From Caulobacter henricii (GTDB lineage: Bacteria > Pseudomonadota > Alphaproteobacteria > Caulobacterales > Caulobacteraceae), in NCBI RefSeq assembly GCF_001414055.1, contig NZ_CP013002.1:2294001-2358000 (forward strand): a DNA stretch of 64,000 nt, written 5' to 3'. The translations under genes and the position numbers were made by a program. This document shows, one piece after another, positions 54,239 through 63,653 of this stretch. Position 1 is the first letter of the stretch. Every line of letters starts with the position of its first letter. The notes beneath the pieces were generated by a model. It searched no databases, had not been told where the DNA came from, and saw nothing but the letters and a program-made list of their open reading frames with translations.

Positions 54239-55498
54239 TCAAAGAACCCCGTTTAGGCCGCGCGAGCCCGCCCGCAGGGCTCCGGTAAGGTCGACGTCCT
54301 TGAGATTGGCATTGGTGAAATTGGCGCGAGAAAGGTCCGCACCACTGAAACAGGCCTGACGGAGATCCGCTCGAGCGAGATCCGCATTGGTCAGCAGACT
54401 TCCGGTCAGATCCGATGGCAGCAGCCGATCCGGCCCGATCAGCAGCGGGCCGAGTTGCGCATCTCTGAGGTCCGAACCTGATAGCTTGGCACCGCGCAGG
54501 CGGGCACCGCGGAGATCGGCGTGGCGCAGATTGCAGGCCCGTAGGTCGGCCCCCTCAAGTTGGGCACCCTGGAGTTGCACGCCTTCCATGTCGAGGCCGT
54601 AGAATACCGCCCCCTTGGCCGAAAGAGCAGTCAGGTTAAAGCCGCGGATCGTTTTCAGATTCCGCAGGTCGGCCTTGTCAAAGGCCGAGGGCTTGCCTTC
54701 CGAGCCCCCGGTTTCACACCACCGCGCATGGTCAGCGATCATCTGTTCGTAGGGCAGATCCGAGATGCTAGTTCCAGAGGGCTTGTCCGTAAGAGCCCCG
54801 TCCATATTGGTGTCACTGACGTTCCAGGCCTGGGTCTTTGCACCGACCAGAACGCTGTTGCGCAAGTCCGCGCCCGACAGGTTGGCACCAGACAGATCGG
54901 CCCCTGCGAGGTTGGCACCGTTGAAATTGGCCTGTTTCAGATTGGCGCGGACCAGCTTTGCATCCTTCAGGATCGCATCACTGAAGTCCGCCTTGTTCGC
55001 GACGATTCCGGAAAGCCGCGAGCGCTCGAGGTTCGCGCCGGCCAGGATGGCACCCGTGGCATAGGCCTCACGATGGGTCTGCTCGAGGATCTTGTAGCCT
55101 TCCTTGCGATCCGCGGCGGCTATGGCCCCTTCCCGCAGATCGGCCTCGAAAAGGTCGGCCCCGGTTAGATTGGCGCCCCTCAGACTTGATCCCCGCAGGT
55201 CAGCCCGTCGCATTGAGGCGTCGGACAGGTCAGCCCCCTGCAGGTCGGCCCCGTAGAGATTGGCATTGTCGAGCTTGGCCTTGCGCAAGTCGCAACCGAC
55301 CAGCAGCGCGCCGGTGAAATCGGCGTCGCAGAGATTTCGCCCGGTGACCGAAAGACCGGACAGATCGCAGAACGCAAAAACGGCCCGCGCTCCGCCAAGA
55401 CGAGCCGCCCACAGCCGGTCGTGCTTGGCGCAGATCACGTCCACGTCATATTGCGTCAGGCGCCGATACTCGTGGCCCGTGGCCACAGGAGCGGTCAT
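54239..55498 (-). CDS. Pentapeptide-repeat protein (419 aa), paralogue
   Basis: The same architecture as the neighbouring gene: an N-terminal RRLTQYDVDVICAKHDRL segment, a first repeat block (about 40-210), a linker with WCETGGSEG, then SAKGAVFYGLDMEGVQLQGAQ and a second block to the C-terminus. It is a diverged tandem duplicate. Both genes face the same way, separated by about 90 bp. The function is unknown. Confidence 0.88.
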   Translation of the reverse strand: MTAPVATGHEYRRLTQYDVDVICAKHDRLWAARLGGARAVFAFCDLSGLSVTGRNLCDADFTGALLVGCDLRKAKLDNANLYGADLQGADLSDASMRRADLRGSSLRGANLTGADLFEADLREGAIAAADRKEGYKILEQTHREAYATGAILAGANLERSRLSGIVANKADFSDAILKDAKLVRANLKQANFNGANLAGADLSGANLSGADLRNSVLVGAKTQAWNVSDTNMDGALTDKPSGTSISDLPYEQMIADHARWCETGGSEGKPSAFDKADLRNLKTIRGFNLTALSAKGAVFYGLDMEGVQLQGAQLEGADLRACNLRHADLRGARLRGAKLSGSDLRDAQLGPLLIGPDRLLPSDLTGSLLTNADLARADLRQACFSGADLSRANFTNANLKDVDLTGALRAGSRGLNGVL

Positions 55499-55583
55499 GT
55501 TACTTGCGATCTATCCAGATGGATGGATCCCGACCATGCCTCCTGCGGCATTAACGCTGAGTTTCCAAGGCCTTCCGGTACCG

Positions 55584-56297
55584 TCAGCCTATGGCCGGCA
55601 GGGACTCGGCGCGGCTCTCGTCAAGGTAGCGCACGGCCACGGGCTTTAGGCCCAGGTCGAGCTCGATCACCAGCGGATTGCCGGTCGGGATCTCGACATG
55701 AACGATCTCGGCGTCCGGCACGTTGAACAGGTGCTTGACGATGGCACGCAGGGAATTGCCATGGGCGGCCACCAGAATCGTCTCGCCCGCCGAAAGCCTC
55801 GGCGCGATGGCGGCCTCCCAGTAGGGCAGTACCCGAACAAGGGTGGTCGCAAGGCTTTCCGTCGAGGGCAGGTCCTTGCCGGCGTAGCGACGGTCCTTGC
55901 TGAAGTCGTACTCGCCGCCCGGTGCCAGTTCCGGCGGCGGAATGTCGTAGGACCGCCGCCAGATCGTGACCTGGGCCTCGCCATGCTTGGCGGCGGTCTC
56001 GGCCTTGTTGAGGCCGGTCAGTCCACCATAGTGACGCTCATTCAGCCGCCAGTCCTTGGTCACCGGCACAAAGCTTTGCCGAGCAGCATCCAGGGCCAGA
56101 TTGCAGGTTCGGATCGCGCGGGTCTGAACAGAGGTGAAGGCCTCGTCGAGTTCGATGCCGGCCGACTGTATCAGTTCGCCGCCTTTGCGCGCCTGGGCCT
56201 CCCCTTCGGCGGTCAGATCGACATCCACCCAGCCGGTGAAGCGGTTCTCGAGATTCCACTGGCTTTGGCCATGGCGGAGCAGGACGAGGGTCGGCAT
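55584..56297 (-). CDS. gpmA: 2,3-bisphosphoglycerate-dependent phosphoglycerate mutase
   Basis: A 237-residue dPGM of glycolysis, interconverting 3- and 2-phosphoglycerate. The phospho-histidine is in [17 protein letters not shown] (His9), then [17 protein letters not shown] and the second active-site histidine in [15 protein letters not shown]. The start at 56297 and length are standard. Confidence 0.96.
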   Translation of the reverse strand: MPTLVLLRHGQSQWNLENRFTGWVDVDLTAEGEAQARKGGELIQSAGIELDEAFTSVQTRAIRTCNLALDAARQSFVPVTKDWRLNERHYGGLTGLNKAETAAKHGEAQVTIWRRSYDIPPPELAPGGEYDFSKDRRYAGKDLPSTESLATTLVRVLPYWEAAIAPRLSAGETILVAAHGNSLRAIVKHLFNVPDAEIVHVEIPTGNPLVIELDLGLKPVAVRYLDESRAESLPAIG

Positions 56298-56399
56298 CGG
56301 GCCTCCTTGCGAGATGACACGGGCGGGCTAGGCCCAGAGGCGCTTCACGTCAAGCGCCCCCCCCTCCCCGTCCGCGCGACACATGCTATAGGCAGGCTC

Positions 56400-56633
56400 A
56401 TGTCCGATCGCATTTTCATGCCCCTGATGGCGCTGATCGCTTTTGCGATGATCGCCCTCGCCCTGGTCTGGCCGCAAGGTTATGGCGCGCGTTCGCCCGA
56501 TCCTTTCGGGTCGACGCCCATCCAGCAGACGCCGGAAATGCGGGCCAAGATCGAACGCGAAAAGGAAGGTGCCCGTCGCCGGGCCGAGGAAGCTGTGCGA
56601 GCCGTCAAGGCTGCGGGCGGAGCCGTACAATGA
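56400..56633 (+). CDS. Small membrane protein upstream of kdsD (77 aa)
   Basis: A 77-residue protein with one N-terminal transmembrane helix (IFMPLMALIAFAMIALALVW) and a charged, probably coiled-coil C-terminal tail (EMRAKIEREKEGARRRAEEAVRAV). AGGCAGG precedes the ATG at 56400. It overlaps kdsD by 4 nt (ATGA), so translation is coupled. The family is unknown. The position suggests a link to lipopolysaccharide or capsule synthesis. Confidence 0.8.
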   Translation: MSDRIFMPLMALIAFAMIALALVWPQGYGARSPDPFGSTPIQQTPEMRAKIEREKEGARRRAEEAVRAVKAAGGAVQ

Positions 56634-57586
56634 CCGGCTTTGACGCTGTCACGGTCGGCCAGCGCGTCATTCTCGGCGAGGCAGAAGCCCTTCGATCGCT
56701 TTCAGACACGCTGTCCGACGCCTTTGTCCGGGCCGTCGAGACCCTGTTTGCCGCCAAGGGACGCGTAGTCTGCACCGGCATCGGCAAGTCAGGACACGTT
56801 GCCCGCAAGATCGCCGCGACCATGGCCTCGACCGGCGCACCGGCCATGTTTGTCCATGCCGCTGAGGCCAGTCATGGCGATCTGGGCATGATCGGCCAGG
56901 ACGATGTCGTTCTGGCGCTTTCAAAGTCGGGCGAAGCTCGCGAACTGTCCGACACCCTGGCCTATGCCAAACGCTTCTCTATCCCCCTGATTGCCATAAC
57001 TGCAGTTGCAGAGAGCCAGCTTGGCCGCGCAGCCGACATCGTGCTGTTGCTTCCCGACGCGCCGGAAGCCACCGCCGAGGTCAATGCCCCGACGACCTCG
57101 ACCACCCTGCAGATGGCCCTCGGCGATGCCCTGGCGGTCGCCCTACTGGAACGGCGCGGGTTCACCGCCAGCGATTTCCGCGTGTTCCATCCCGGCGGCA
57201 AGCTGGGCTCGATGCTGCGCACGGTCGGCGATCTGATGCATGGCGCAGAGGAACTGCCCCTGGCCTCCGCCGACGCTCCCATGGCCGAAGCCCTGCTGGT
57301 GATGAGCGAGAAGCGCTTTGGTGCCGTCGGGGTTACTGACGGGTCCGGAGCCCTGGTAGGATTGATCACGGATGGCGATCTGCGGCGCCACCTGGATGGC
57401 CTGATGGGTCATGTCGCCAGCGAGGTCATGACGCGCGCGCCCTTGACCATCGGATCAGCCGCCCTGGCCGCCGAGGCCCTGAAAATCATGAATGAGCGCC
57501 GGATTACGGTGCTGTTTGTGGTCGATGGCGAGCGCCCCGTTGGCATATTGCATGTGCATGATCTGCTTCGAGCGGGGATTCTCTAG
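56630..57586 (+). CDS. kdsD: Arabinose-5-phosphate isomerase (KpsF/GutQ type)
   Basis: A 318-residue sugar-phosphate isomerase that converts ribulose 5-phosphate to arabinose 5-phosphate, the first step to Kdo for lipopolysaccharide. The SIS domain covers about 40-175 (VVCTGIGKSGHVARKIAATMASTG, ALSKSGEARE). Two CBS domains follow (GAVGVTDGSGALVGLITDGDLRRHL and VLFVVDGERPVGILHVHDLLRAG). The length matches the family. Confidence 0.95.
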   Translation: MTGFDAVTVGQRVILGEAEALRSLSDTLSDAFVRAVETLFAAKGRVVCTGIGKSGHVARKIAATMASTGAPAMFVHAAEASHGDLGMIGQDDVVLALSKSGEARELSDTLAYAKRFSIPLIAITAVAESQLGRAADIVLLLPDAPEATAEVNAPTTSTTLQMALGDALAVALLERRGFTASDFRVFHPGGKLGSMLRTVGDLMHGAEELPLASADAPMAEALLVMSEKRFGAVGVTDGSGALVGLITDGDLRRHLDGLMGHVASEVMTRAPLTIGSAALAAEALKIMNERRITVLFVVDGERPVGILHVHDLLRAGIL

Positions 57587-57783
57587 ACCTGGGTCTAACT
57601 TCGACGCCTTATTTGACCCTGCTATACCCTTTCTGAGCTATGCCCTTGGGTGACGTCAGCCGCCGAGCCCCGCTGGGCCGAGCATCTCGTACCTGCGCAC
57701 GATAGATAAAATAGGCTCAACCCAGGGCAAGCGACATAGATCTTCTTACGCCTGATACACGCACAATCTAGAAATGGTCCAAA

Positions 57784-57933
57784 ATGGAAAAAGTCGTAAG
57801 AAAGCGGCGTCGAAAAACACCGCAGAAGAAGAAATTTTCTTTCACAAAAAATCACTTGTATATTGCATCTGCAGTCTTGATTGGCGGCCTGATACTGATA
57901 ATTGCCGCGAAATTCTACCTCCTGGCCCTCTAG
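57784..57933 (+). CDS. Hidden AT-rich small membrane protein (49 aa)
   Basis: An ATG at 57784 opens a 49-residue frame ending in TAG at 57933. The N-terminal 19 residues are extremely basic (EKVVRKRRRKTPQKKK). One hydrophobic helix follows (YIASAVLIGGLILIIAAKFYLLAL). Base composition is much richer in A and T than the neighbours, with AAA and AAT codons. No strong ribosome binding site is visible. The protein would sit in the inner membrane with its basic tail in the cytoplasm. Flanks 57587-57783 and 57934-58007 show nothing else. Confidence 0.45.
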   Translation: MEKVVRKRRRKTPQKKKFSFTKNHLYIASAVLIGGLILIIAAKFYLLAL

Positions 57934-58007
57934 GCTAGATGCACCCCTACGCATTTACGCCCTGACAAGGTGAGTCTCCAGCGGCTATAGAGACGACTTC
58001 AACCTAG

Positions 58008-59516
58008 ATGCGAGCACCGATGTTCTCTGCGCCCCGCTCCGACCTCGTTGCCAACACCGCCGCCTATGAGAACGAACCGCTGGTCAAGGCGACCGGCTTT
58101 CGGGAATACGACGCGCGCTGGCTGTTTGGGCCCGACATCAACCTGCTGGGCATTCAGGCCCTGGGGCTTGGGCTAGGCACCTATATCCAGGAACTGGGCC
58201 TGGCGAAGATCGTGGTCGGCCACGACTTCCGCTCCTATTCCAGCTCGATCAAGAACGCCCTGATCCTGGGCCTGATCTCGGCCGGCTGCGAAGTTCACGA
58301 CATCGGCCTGGCCCTGTCGCCCACCGCCTATTTCGCCCAGTTCGACCTCGACATCCCCTGCGTGGCCATGGTCACCGCCAGCCACAACGAGAACGGCTGG
58401 ACCGGCGTCAAGATGGGCGCCCAGCGCCCCCTCACCTTCGGACCCGACGAAATGGGCCGCCTGCGCGAGATCGTGCTGGGCGGGGCCTTTGTCGAACGCG
58501 ACGGCGGCAAGCTGATCCGGGTCGAGGGCGAAGCCGAGCGCTTCATCGCCGATGTGGCCAAACGGGCCAGCATCACCCGCCCGCTGAAGGTGATCGCCGC
58601 CTGCGGCAACGGCACCGCCGGGGCCTTCGCGGTCGATGCCCTGCAGCGCATGGGCGTGTCCGATGTCATCGGCATGGACACCGAGCTCGACTACACCTTC
58701 CCGAAATACAATCCGAACCCGGAAGATGCCGAGATGCTGCACGCGATGGCGGCCGCCGTCCGCGAGCATGGCGCGGACCTCGCCTTCGGCTTCGACGGTG
58801 ACGGCGATCGCTGTGGCGTCGTCGATGATGAAGGCGTGGAGATCTTCGCCGACAAAATCGGCCTGATGCTGGCCCGCGATCTCGCCCCGCTGAACCCCGG
58901 TGCCACCTTCGTGGTCGATGTGAAGTCCACCGGACTCTACGCCACCGACCCGATCCTGGCCGCGCAGGGCTGCAAGGTGATCTACTGGAAAACTGGCCAC
59001 AGCTACATCAAGCGCAAGAGCGCCGAACTGGGGGCCCTGGCCGGCTTCGAGAAGAGCGGCCACTTCTTCATGAACGGCGAGCTGGGCTATGGCTATGACT
59101 GCGGCCTGACCGCCGCCGCTGCCATCCTGGCCATGCTGGACCGCAATCCGGGCCTGAAGCTGTCGGACATGCGAAAGGCTCTGCCCGTGGCCTTCACCTC
59201 CCTGACCATGAGCCCGCATTGCGGTGACGAGGTGAAGTACGGCATCGTCGACGAGGTGGTGAAAGAGTACCAGGCCCTGTTCGCCGCCGGCGGCGCAATC
59301 CTGGGCCGGAAGATCACCGAGGTGATCACCGTCAACGGCGTGCGCGTGCACCTGGAAGACGGCTCATGGGTGCTGGTCCGGGCCTCGTCCAACAAGCCCG
59401 AGATCGTGGTGGTGGTCGAGAGCACGAGTTCCGAGGACGACATGCGGGCCCTGTTCCGAGAGGAAGTGAAGCCGCGCCTGGGCGACCGGGTCGGGAAATA
59501 CAATCAGGAGATCTGA
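58008..59516 (+). CDS. Phosphomannomutase/phosphoglucomutase
   Basis: A 502-residue alpha-D-phosphohexomutase. The phospho-serine is Ser125 in VTASHNENGWTG, the metal loop is GFDGDGDRCGVV, the sugar loop is GELGYGYDCG (GEMSGH-like), and the phosphate loop is VRASSNKPEIVVVVE. It interconverts hexose 1- and 6-phosphates for surface polysaccharide and lipopolysaccharide. Starts at 58008 or at ATG 58020 are both possible. Confidence 0.92.
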   Translation: MRAPMFSAPRSDLVANTAAYENEPLVKATGFREYDARWLFGPDINLLGIQALGLGLGTYIQELGLAKIVVGHDFRSYSSSIKNALILGLISAGCEVHDIGLALSPTAYFAQFDLDIPCVAMVTASHNENGWTGVKMGAQRPLTFGPDEMGRLREIVLGGAFVERDGGKLIRVEGEAERFIADVAKRASITRPLKVIAACGNGTAGAFAVDALQRMGVSDVIGMDTELDYTFPKYNPNPEDAEMLHAMAAAVREHGADLAFGFDGDGDRCGVVDDEGVEIFADKIGLMLARDLAPLNPGATFVVDVKSTGLYATDPILAAQGCKVIYWKTGHSYIKRKSAELGALAGFEKSGHFFMNGELGYGYDCGLTAAAAILAMLDRNPGLKLSDMRKALPVAFTSLTMSPHCGDEVKYGIVDEVVKEYQALFAAGGAILGRKITEVITVNGVRVHLEDGSWVLVRASSNKPEIVVVVESTSSEDDMRALFREEVKPRLGDRVGKYNQEI

Positions 59517-59573
59517 TCCTCTCTCGACAGGCGAGAAATCAGTCTAGCGTGCAGAGGCTCCGGAGAGTCGCCC

Positions 59574-60851
59574 ATGCGCCAGATGATCACCGCCCTTGCT
59601 CTGGCCCTGTCGGCGACCACCGCCCTCGCCGCCCAGCCGATCCTGCTCAAGCCCGCCCGCGTCTGGACCGCCGAGGACGCCGGGCCGCCGCATGAGGGCT
59701 GGGGCGTCCTGATCAAGGACAACCGGATCGCCGCCGTCGGCCCGGTCGCAGGCCTCGACGCCACCGGGGCAGAGATCATCGACCTACCCGGCGCGACCGT
59801 GATCCCCGGCCTGATGGACCTGCATAGCCATCTGCTGCTGCACCCCTATAACGAGGCCTCTTGGGACGACCAGGTCCTGAAAGAGACGCCCGACTACCGG
59901 GTGATCCGGGCCACGGTTCAGGCCCGGGCGACGCTCGACGCAGGCTTCACCACCCTGCGCGAACTGGGCACCGAAGGGGCGGGAACGACGGACGTCGCCC
60001 TCAAGCGCGCCATAGCCGACCGCGTGATCCCCGGGCCGCGCCTGTTTGTCACCACCCAGGCCATCGTGGCGACCGGAGCCTATGGCCCGGCGCGCCGCAA
60101 CTTCAATCCCGACGCCGAAATCCCGCAGGGGGCCCAGGAGGTCAGCGGGATCGACGAGGCCGTCCGTGCCGTGCGCGAGCAGGCCGCCGCCGGGGCCGAC
60201 TGGATCAAGATCTATGCCGACTATCGCGTCGGTCCCGACGGCGCGACGCGGGCGACCTTCACCCAGGAGGAGCTGAAGGCCATGGTCGAGGTGGCCCATT
60301 CGGGTGGCCGGCCGGTGGCTGTGCACGCTGCTGGCGACGAAGGCATGCGCCGGGCCATTCTGGCGGGGGTCGATACCATTGAACACGGCTATGGCGGCTC
60401 GGAAGCCACCTTCCGGCTGATGGCCGAGAAGGGCGTGGCCTATTTCCCGACCCTGACGGCCAGCGAGAGCACCTCGACCTATTTCGGCGGCTATGTCGCC
60501 GGCAAGACCCCGCCGACCCCGGCCATGCAGGCGGCCGAGCGCGCCTTCAAGCTGGCCCTGAAGAGCGGCGTGACGATCGGAATGGGCAGCGACGTCGGCG
60601 TCTTCCGCCACGGCGACAATGCCCGCGAATTGGTCTGGATGGTCCGTCACGGCATGAGCCCGGCCCAGGCCATGCTGGCAGCCACCGCTGTCGACGCCCG
60701 CGTGCTGGGCCGCCAGGACGATCTGGGCAAGCTCAAGGCCGGCTTCCTGGCCGACATCGTGGCGGTGGCGGGCGACCCGACGCGCGACATCGAGGCCAGC
60801 AAGGCCGTCGTACTCGTGATCAAGGACGGCGTCGTTCACCGCAGACCGTGA
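59574..60851 (+). CDS. Exported metal-dependent amidohydrolase (COG1228 type)
   Basis: A 425-residue amidohydrolase with a signal peptide (MITALALALSATTALA). The binuclear site is visible as MDLHSHLLLHP (HxH), the carboxylated lysine in DWIKIYADY, VHAAGDEGM, IEHGYGGSE and GSDVGVF. Relatives in Caulobacter include secreted Xaa-Arg/Lys dipeptidases and prolidases, so a periplasmic peptidase is likely, but substrate is inferred. There is no operon partner. Confidence 0.88.
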   Translation: MRQMITALALALSATTALAAQPILLKPARVWTAEDAGPPHEGWGVLIKDNRIAAVGPVAGLDATGAEIIDLPGATVIPGLMDLHSHLLLHPYNEASWDDQVLKETPDYRVIRATVQARATLDAGFTTLRELGTEGAGTTDVALKRAIADRVIPGPRLFVTTQAIVATGAYGPARRNFNPDAEIPQGAQEVSGIDEAVRAVREQAAAGADWIKIYADYRVGPDGATRATFTQEELKAMVEVAHSGGRPVAVHAAGDEGMRRAILAGVDTIEHGYGGSEATFRLMAEKGVAYFPTLTASESTSTYFGGYVAGKTPPTPAMQAAERAFKLALKSGVTIGMGSDVGVFRHGDNARELVWMVRHGMSPAQAMLAATAVDARVLGRQDDLGKLKAGFLADIVAVAGDPTRDIEASKAVVLVIKDGVVHRRP

Positions 60852-60961
60852 GCCGCGCAGCTGTGGCGGGCCGGGGAACCATCGTCCTGTCTGGCGGCTT
60901 CACGCCTGGGTCCTAGGCCGCCATGTCATGCTTGATAGACCAGGTGCGATCGCAGACGGCT

Positions 60962-62179
60962 CTAGGCTTCGGACTTGGCCCCACCCTTGGGCAAGGCGAC
61001 CAGAAAGATCGCCAGGGATGAGCCGATCAGGCAGGCGACCATTATGGTGGCCATCGGCCTCGCAGTGCCGTCATGCAGAAGGCCGCTGATCCAGGCGGCG
61101 ATGGCACCGGACCCGAAGGAGGCCGAGCCCATCAGGGCTGAGGTTGAACCCGCCCGGTTGGGATCAACGCTGAGCGCGCCGGCCATGGTGTTGCCGGCCA
61201 TGAGGCCATAGGTCGACAACGCCATGAACAGCAAGGGCAGGACCGTCCACTGCCCGCCGAGTCCTGACCAGGCTGCAGAGACCAATAGAAGGGCAAAGAC
61301 GACTGACGCGATACTGGCGCGCATCAGCACCCGATCCGGCGTCGTGCGCCGCAGAAGCAACCGGTTGACCTGACTGGCACCGATGATGCCCACGGCATTG
61401 AAGGCGAAGATGATGTTGAAGGCCACAGGCGTATGGCCATAGGTCGTCATGATCACCTCCGGTGCGCCGGAGATATAGGTGAACAGGACCGCACCATTCA
61501 GCGTGCCGGCGAGTCCATAACCCACCAGGCGGGGCATCCGCAGGAGTGCGGCAAAAGCCTTGAGCGGATTCTCCGAACGGGCCTGGGCTTCGGTCTCGGC
61601 CGACCGCGACTCGCTCAGACCCAGCGCGACCCACACGCCGATCGCGAGGCCGAATATCGCCAGGACCCAGAACACGGCGCGCCAACCCGCGACCAACTGG
61701 ATCAGGCCGCCCAACTGCGGCGCGAGAACGGGTGCCAGGCCCATGATCAGGGTCATCAAGGACAAAACGCGAGCCGTATCGGCATGGCTGAACCGATCGC
61801 GTACGACGGCACGCGCCACGACAGCCCCCGCGCATCCGCCAAGCGCCTGCACAAAGCGCGCCGTGACCAGGGTCTCGATGTTGGGTGCCAGGGCGCACAC
61901 GATCGATGCAAGCACATAGACCGACACCCCGAAGAGGATCGGGCCGCGTCGCCCCAGCCGATCCGACGCCGGACCATAAATGAACTGGCCGATCGCCATG
62001 CCGGCAAAAAAGGCCGCCAGAGTCGCCTGGGTCTGATCGGGCCCGGCCTTTAGAGACTGCCCGATCGCCGGCAGACTGGACAGGTACATGTCGATCGACA
62101 TCGGCGCGAAGGCCGTCAGGGCACCCAGGAGGAAGACCAATCTCCAGGGCGTTGCGGCGGGGGGACTGGCGACGGTCAT
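60962..62179 (-). CDS. Bcr/CflA family drug efflux MFS transporter
   Basis: A 405-residue 12-helix major facilitator. LGALTAFAPMSIDMYLSSLPAIG with the conserved acidic residue in helix 1 and YGPASDRLGRRGPILFGV (motif A) are typical of the Bcr/CflA family, which exports drugs by proton antiport. GLAPVLAPQLGGLI matches motif C. A ribosome binding site is not obvious. Confidence 0.93.
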   Translation of the reverse strand: MTVASPPAATPWRLVFLLGALTAFAPMSIDMYLSSLPAIGQSLKAGPDQTQATLAAFFAGMAIGQFIYGPASDRLGRRGPILFGVSVYVLASIVCALAPNIETLVTARFVQALGGCAGAVVARAVVRDRFSHADTARVLSLMTLIMGLAPVLAPQLGGLIQLVAGWRAVFWVLAIFGLAIGVWVALGLSESRSAETEAQARSENPLKAFAALLRMPRLVGYGLAGTLNGAVLFTYISGAPEVIMTTYGHTPVAFNIIFAFNAVGIIGASQVNRLLLRRTTPDRVLMRASIASVVFALLLVSAAWSGLGGQWTVLPLLFMALSTYGLMAGNTMAGALSVDPNRAGSTSALMGSASFGSGAIAAWISGLLHDGTARPMATIMVACLIGSSLAIFLVALPKGGAKSEA

Positions 62180-62296
62180 GCGGGCCTTCTACTCCAGTTT
62201 GACGCTGGGTGAACCCCACAACCGGCTTGCGAGCCTGCGCGGGGACCGTCAGGGTGATCAGCAATCATGTAGCACTGGACCGCGCAGGAGACGTTG

Positions 62297-63295
62297 ATGA
62301 GCCGCACAGAGGAGCGTCCGCTCGCCCCGCCCATGCCCGCCCCATCCTTCGCGACCGTCAACGGTATCCGGATGGCCTATTACGAGGCTGGACCAAGACA
62401 GGGGGTGCCGATCGTCCTGTGCCATGGCTTCCCGGAGTTTTCCTACTCCTGGCGACACCAGATCGCCGCCCTGGCCGCAGCGGGCCGCTGGGTGATCGCG
62501 CCCGATCAGCGCGGCTATGGTCTGACCGAGTGTCCAGAGGCGGTTGAGGCCTATGACATTGAGCATCTAACAGGCGACCTGGTCGGCCTGATCGATCATC
62601 TGGGCGTCGATAAGGCCGTGTTCTGTGGCCACGACTGGGGCGGAATTATTGTCTGGGCCATGCCGCTGCTGCATCCCGACCGCTGCGCCGGGATCATCGG
62701 GCTGAACACCCCGTTTACCCCCCGCCTGCCACTGGATCCGATCGAGATGTACCGCCGCGCCTATGGCGACGACATGTACATCGTCCACTTCCAGAAACCC
62801 GGCATCGCCGATGCCCAACTGGCCGCCGATCCGGAGAAGACCATCCGCTACTTCATGCGCCTGCCCGGCGACAGCGTCGAAGCCTTCGAGGCCCGACCTG
62901 CTGAGAAACGCAGCCTGGCCCTGCAGGAGGGGTTGGTGCGCTACAACTGGAGAACCGACCCGAACCAGGTCCTGCGTCCCGAGGAGGCCGCAGTCTTCAC
63001 CGAGGCCTTTACGCGCACCGGCTTTACGGGCGGGATCAACTGGTATCGCAACTTCACTCGCAATTGGGAGCGATCGGAGCATCTGCCGCGGCGCATCGAC
63101 GGCCTGCCTTGCCTGATGATCATGGCCGAGCACGATGTGGTCCTCCCGCCTTCCCTCTGCGACCGCATGGGAGAACAGATCGAAGACCTCGAAAAGGTGC
63201 TGATCAAAGGCAGCGGTCACTGGACCCAGCAAGAGAAACCGGCAGAGGTCAATGCGGCCATAGGGGCGTGGCTCGCTCGACGTTTCCCGGCCTGA
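62297..63295 (+). CDS. Epoxide hydrolase-like alpha/beta hydrolase
   Basis: A 332-residue alpha/beta hydrolase with the epoxide hydrolase motifs HGFPEFSYSWRHQI, DQRGYGLTE and GHDWGGIIVW (nucleophile Asp113). The ring-opening tyrosine region is INWYRNF, and the end is IKGSGHWTQQEKP with the catalytic His. AGGAG lies 7 nt before the ATG at 62297. Specificity among epoxides or haloacids cannot be decided. Confidence 0.9.
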   Translation: MSRTEERPLAPPMPAPSFATVNGIRMAYYEAGPRQGVPIVLCHGFPEFSYSWRHQIAALAAAGRWVIAPDQRGYGLTECPEAVEAYDIEHLTGDLVGLIDHLGVDKAVFCGHDWGGIIVWAMPLLHPDRCAGIIGLNTPFTPRLPLDPIEMYRRAYGDDMYIVHFQKPGIADAQLAADPEKTIRYFMRLPGDSVEAFEARPAEKRSLALQEGLVRYNWRTDPNQVLRPEEAAVFTEAFTRTGFTGGINWYRNFTRNWERSEHLPRRIDGLPCLMIMAEHDVVLPPSLCDRMGEQIEDLEKVLIKGSGHWTQQEKPAEVNAAIGAWLARRFPA

Positions 63296-63301
63296 TCCTC
63301 T

Positions 63302-63556
63302 TCAGCGCCGCCCACCCGACATGGCTTCTGCCCGGCGTCGCATCGCTGCGGCCAATTGCAACAGCGCCAGGGCAGAGGTCTCGTCCCGCTGCGCCGCCCG
63401 CATGGCATAGACCTGGGCCAGGGCCATCAGCGCCTCAGCGCGGTCAACCCCACCATCAGCAAAGGTCTCGCCGATCGTGCGGTCGAGTTCCGCCAACTGG
63501 CGTGGTGTGAGCATGGCCAGCAGCTCTTCGTCGGTCAGATCTTCAGGCGAGTCCAT
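63302..63556 (-). CDS. Hypothetical helical protein (84 aa)
   Basis: A soluble, probably all-helical 84-residue protein beginning MDSPEDLTDEELLAMLTPRQ. The second half is Ala-rich with regular charge spacing (RAEALMALAQVYAMRAAQRDE). I do not recognise a family. Codon use is normal for the window. The start ATG at 63556 lies about 100 bp from the divergent iminopeptidase start. Confidence 0.6.
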   Translation of the reverse strand: MDSPEDLTDEELLAMLTPRQLAELDRTIGETFADGGVDRAEALMALAQVYAMRAAQRDETSALALLQLAAAMRRRAEAMSGGRR

Positions 63557-63653
63557 GCGCAGACCATAGCAACTCGGCCACAAGACGCATCCCCGAACGC
63601 CCGCCGTCGATCTTCCGTTCACAGGAGGCCGTGAAGCGCGCTAGGCTTCCTTC

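Noticed and set aside
57622..57954. 110-codon minus-strand frame after kdsD
   Set aside because: It has no domain pattern, no ribosome binding site, and is antisense to the better small-protein candidate.
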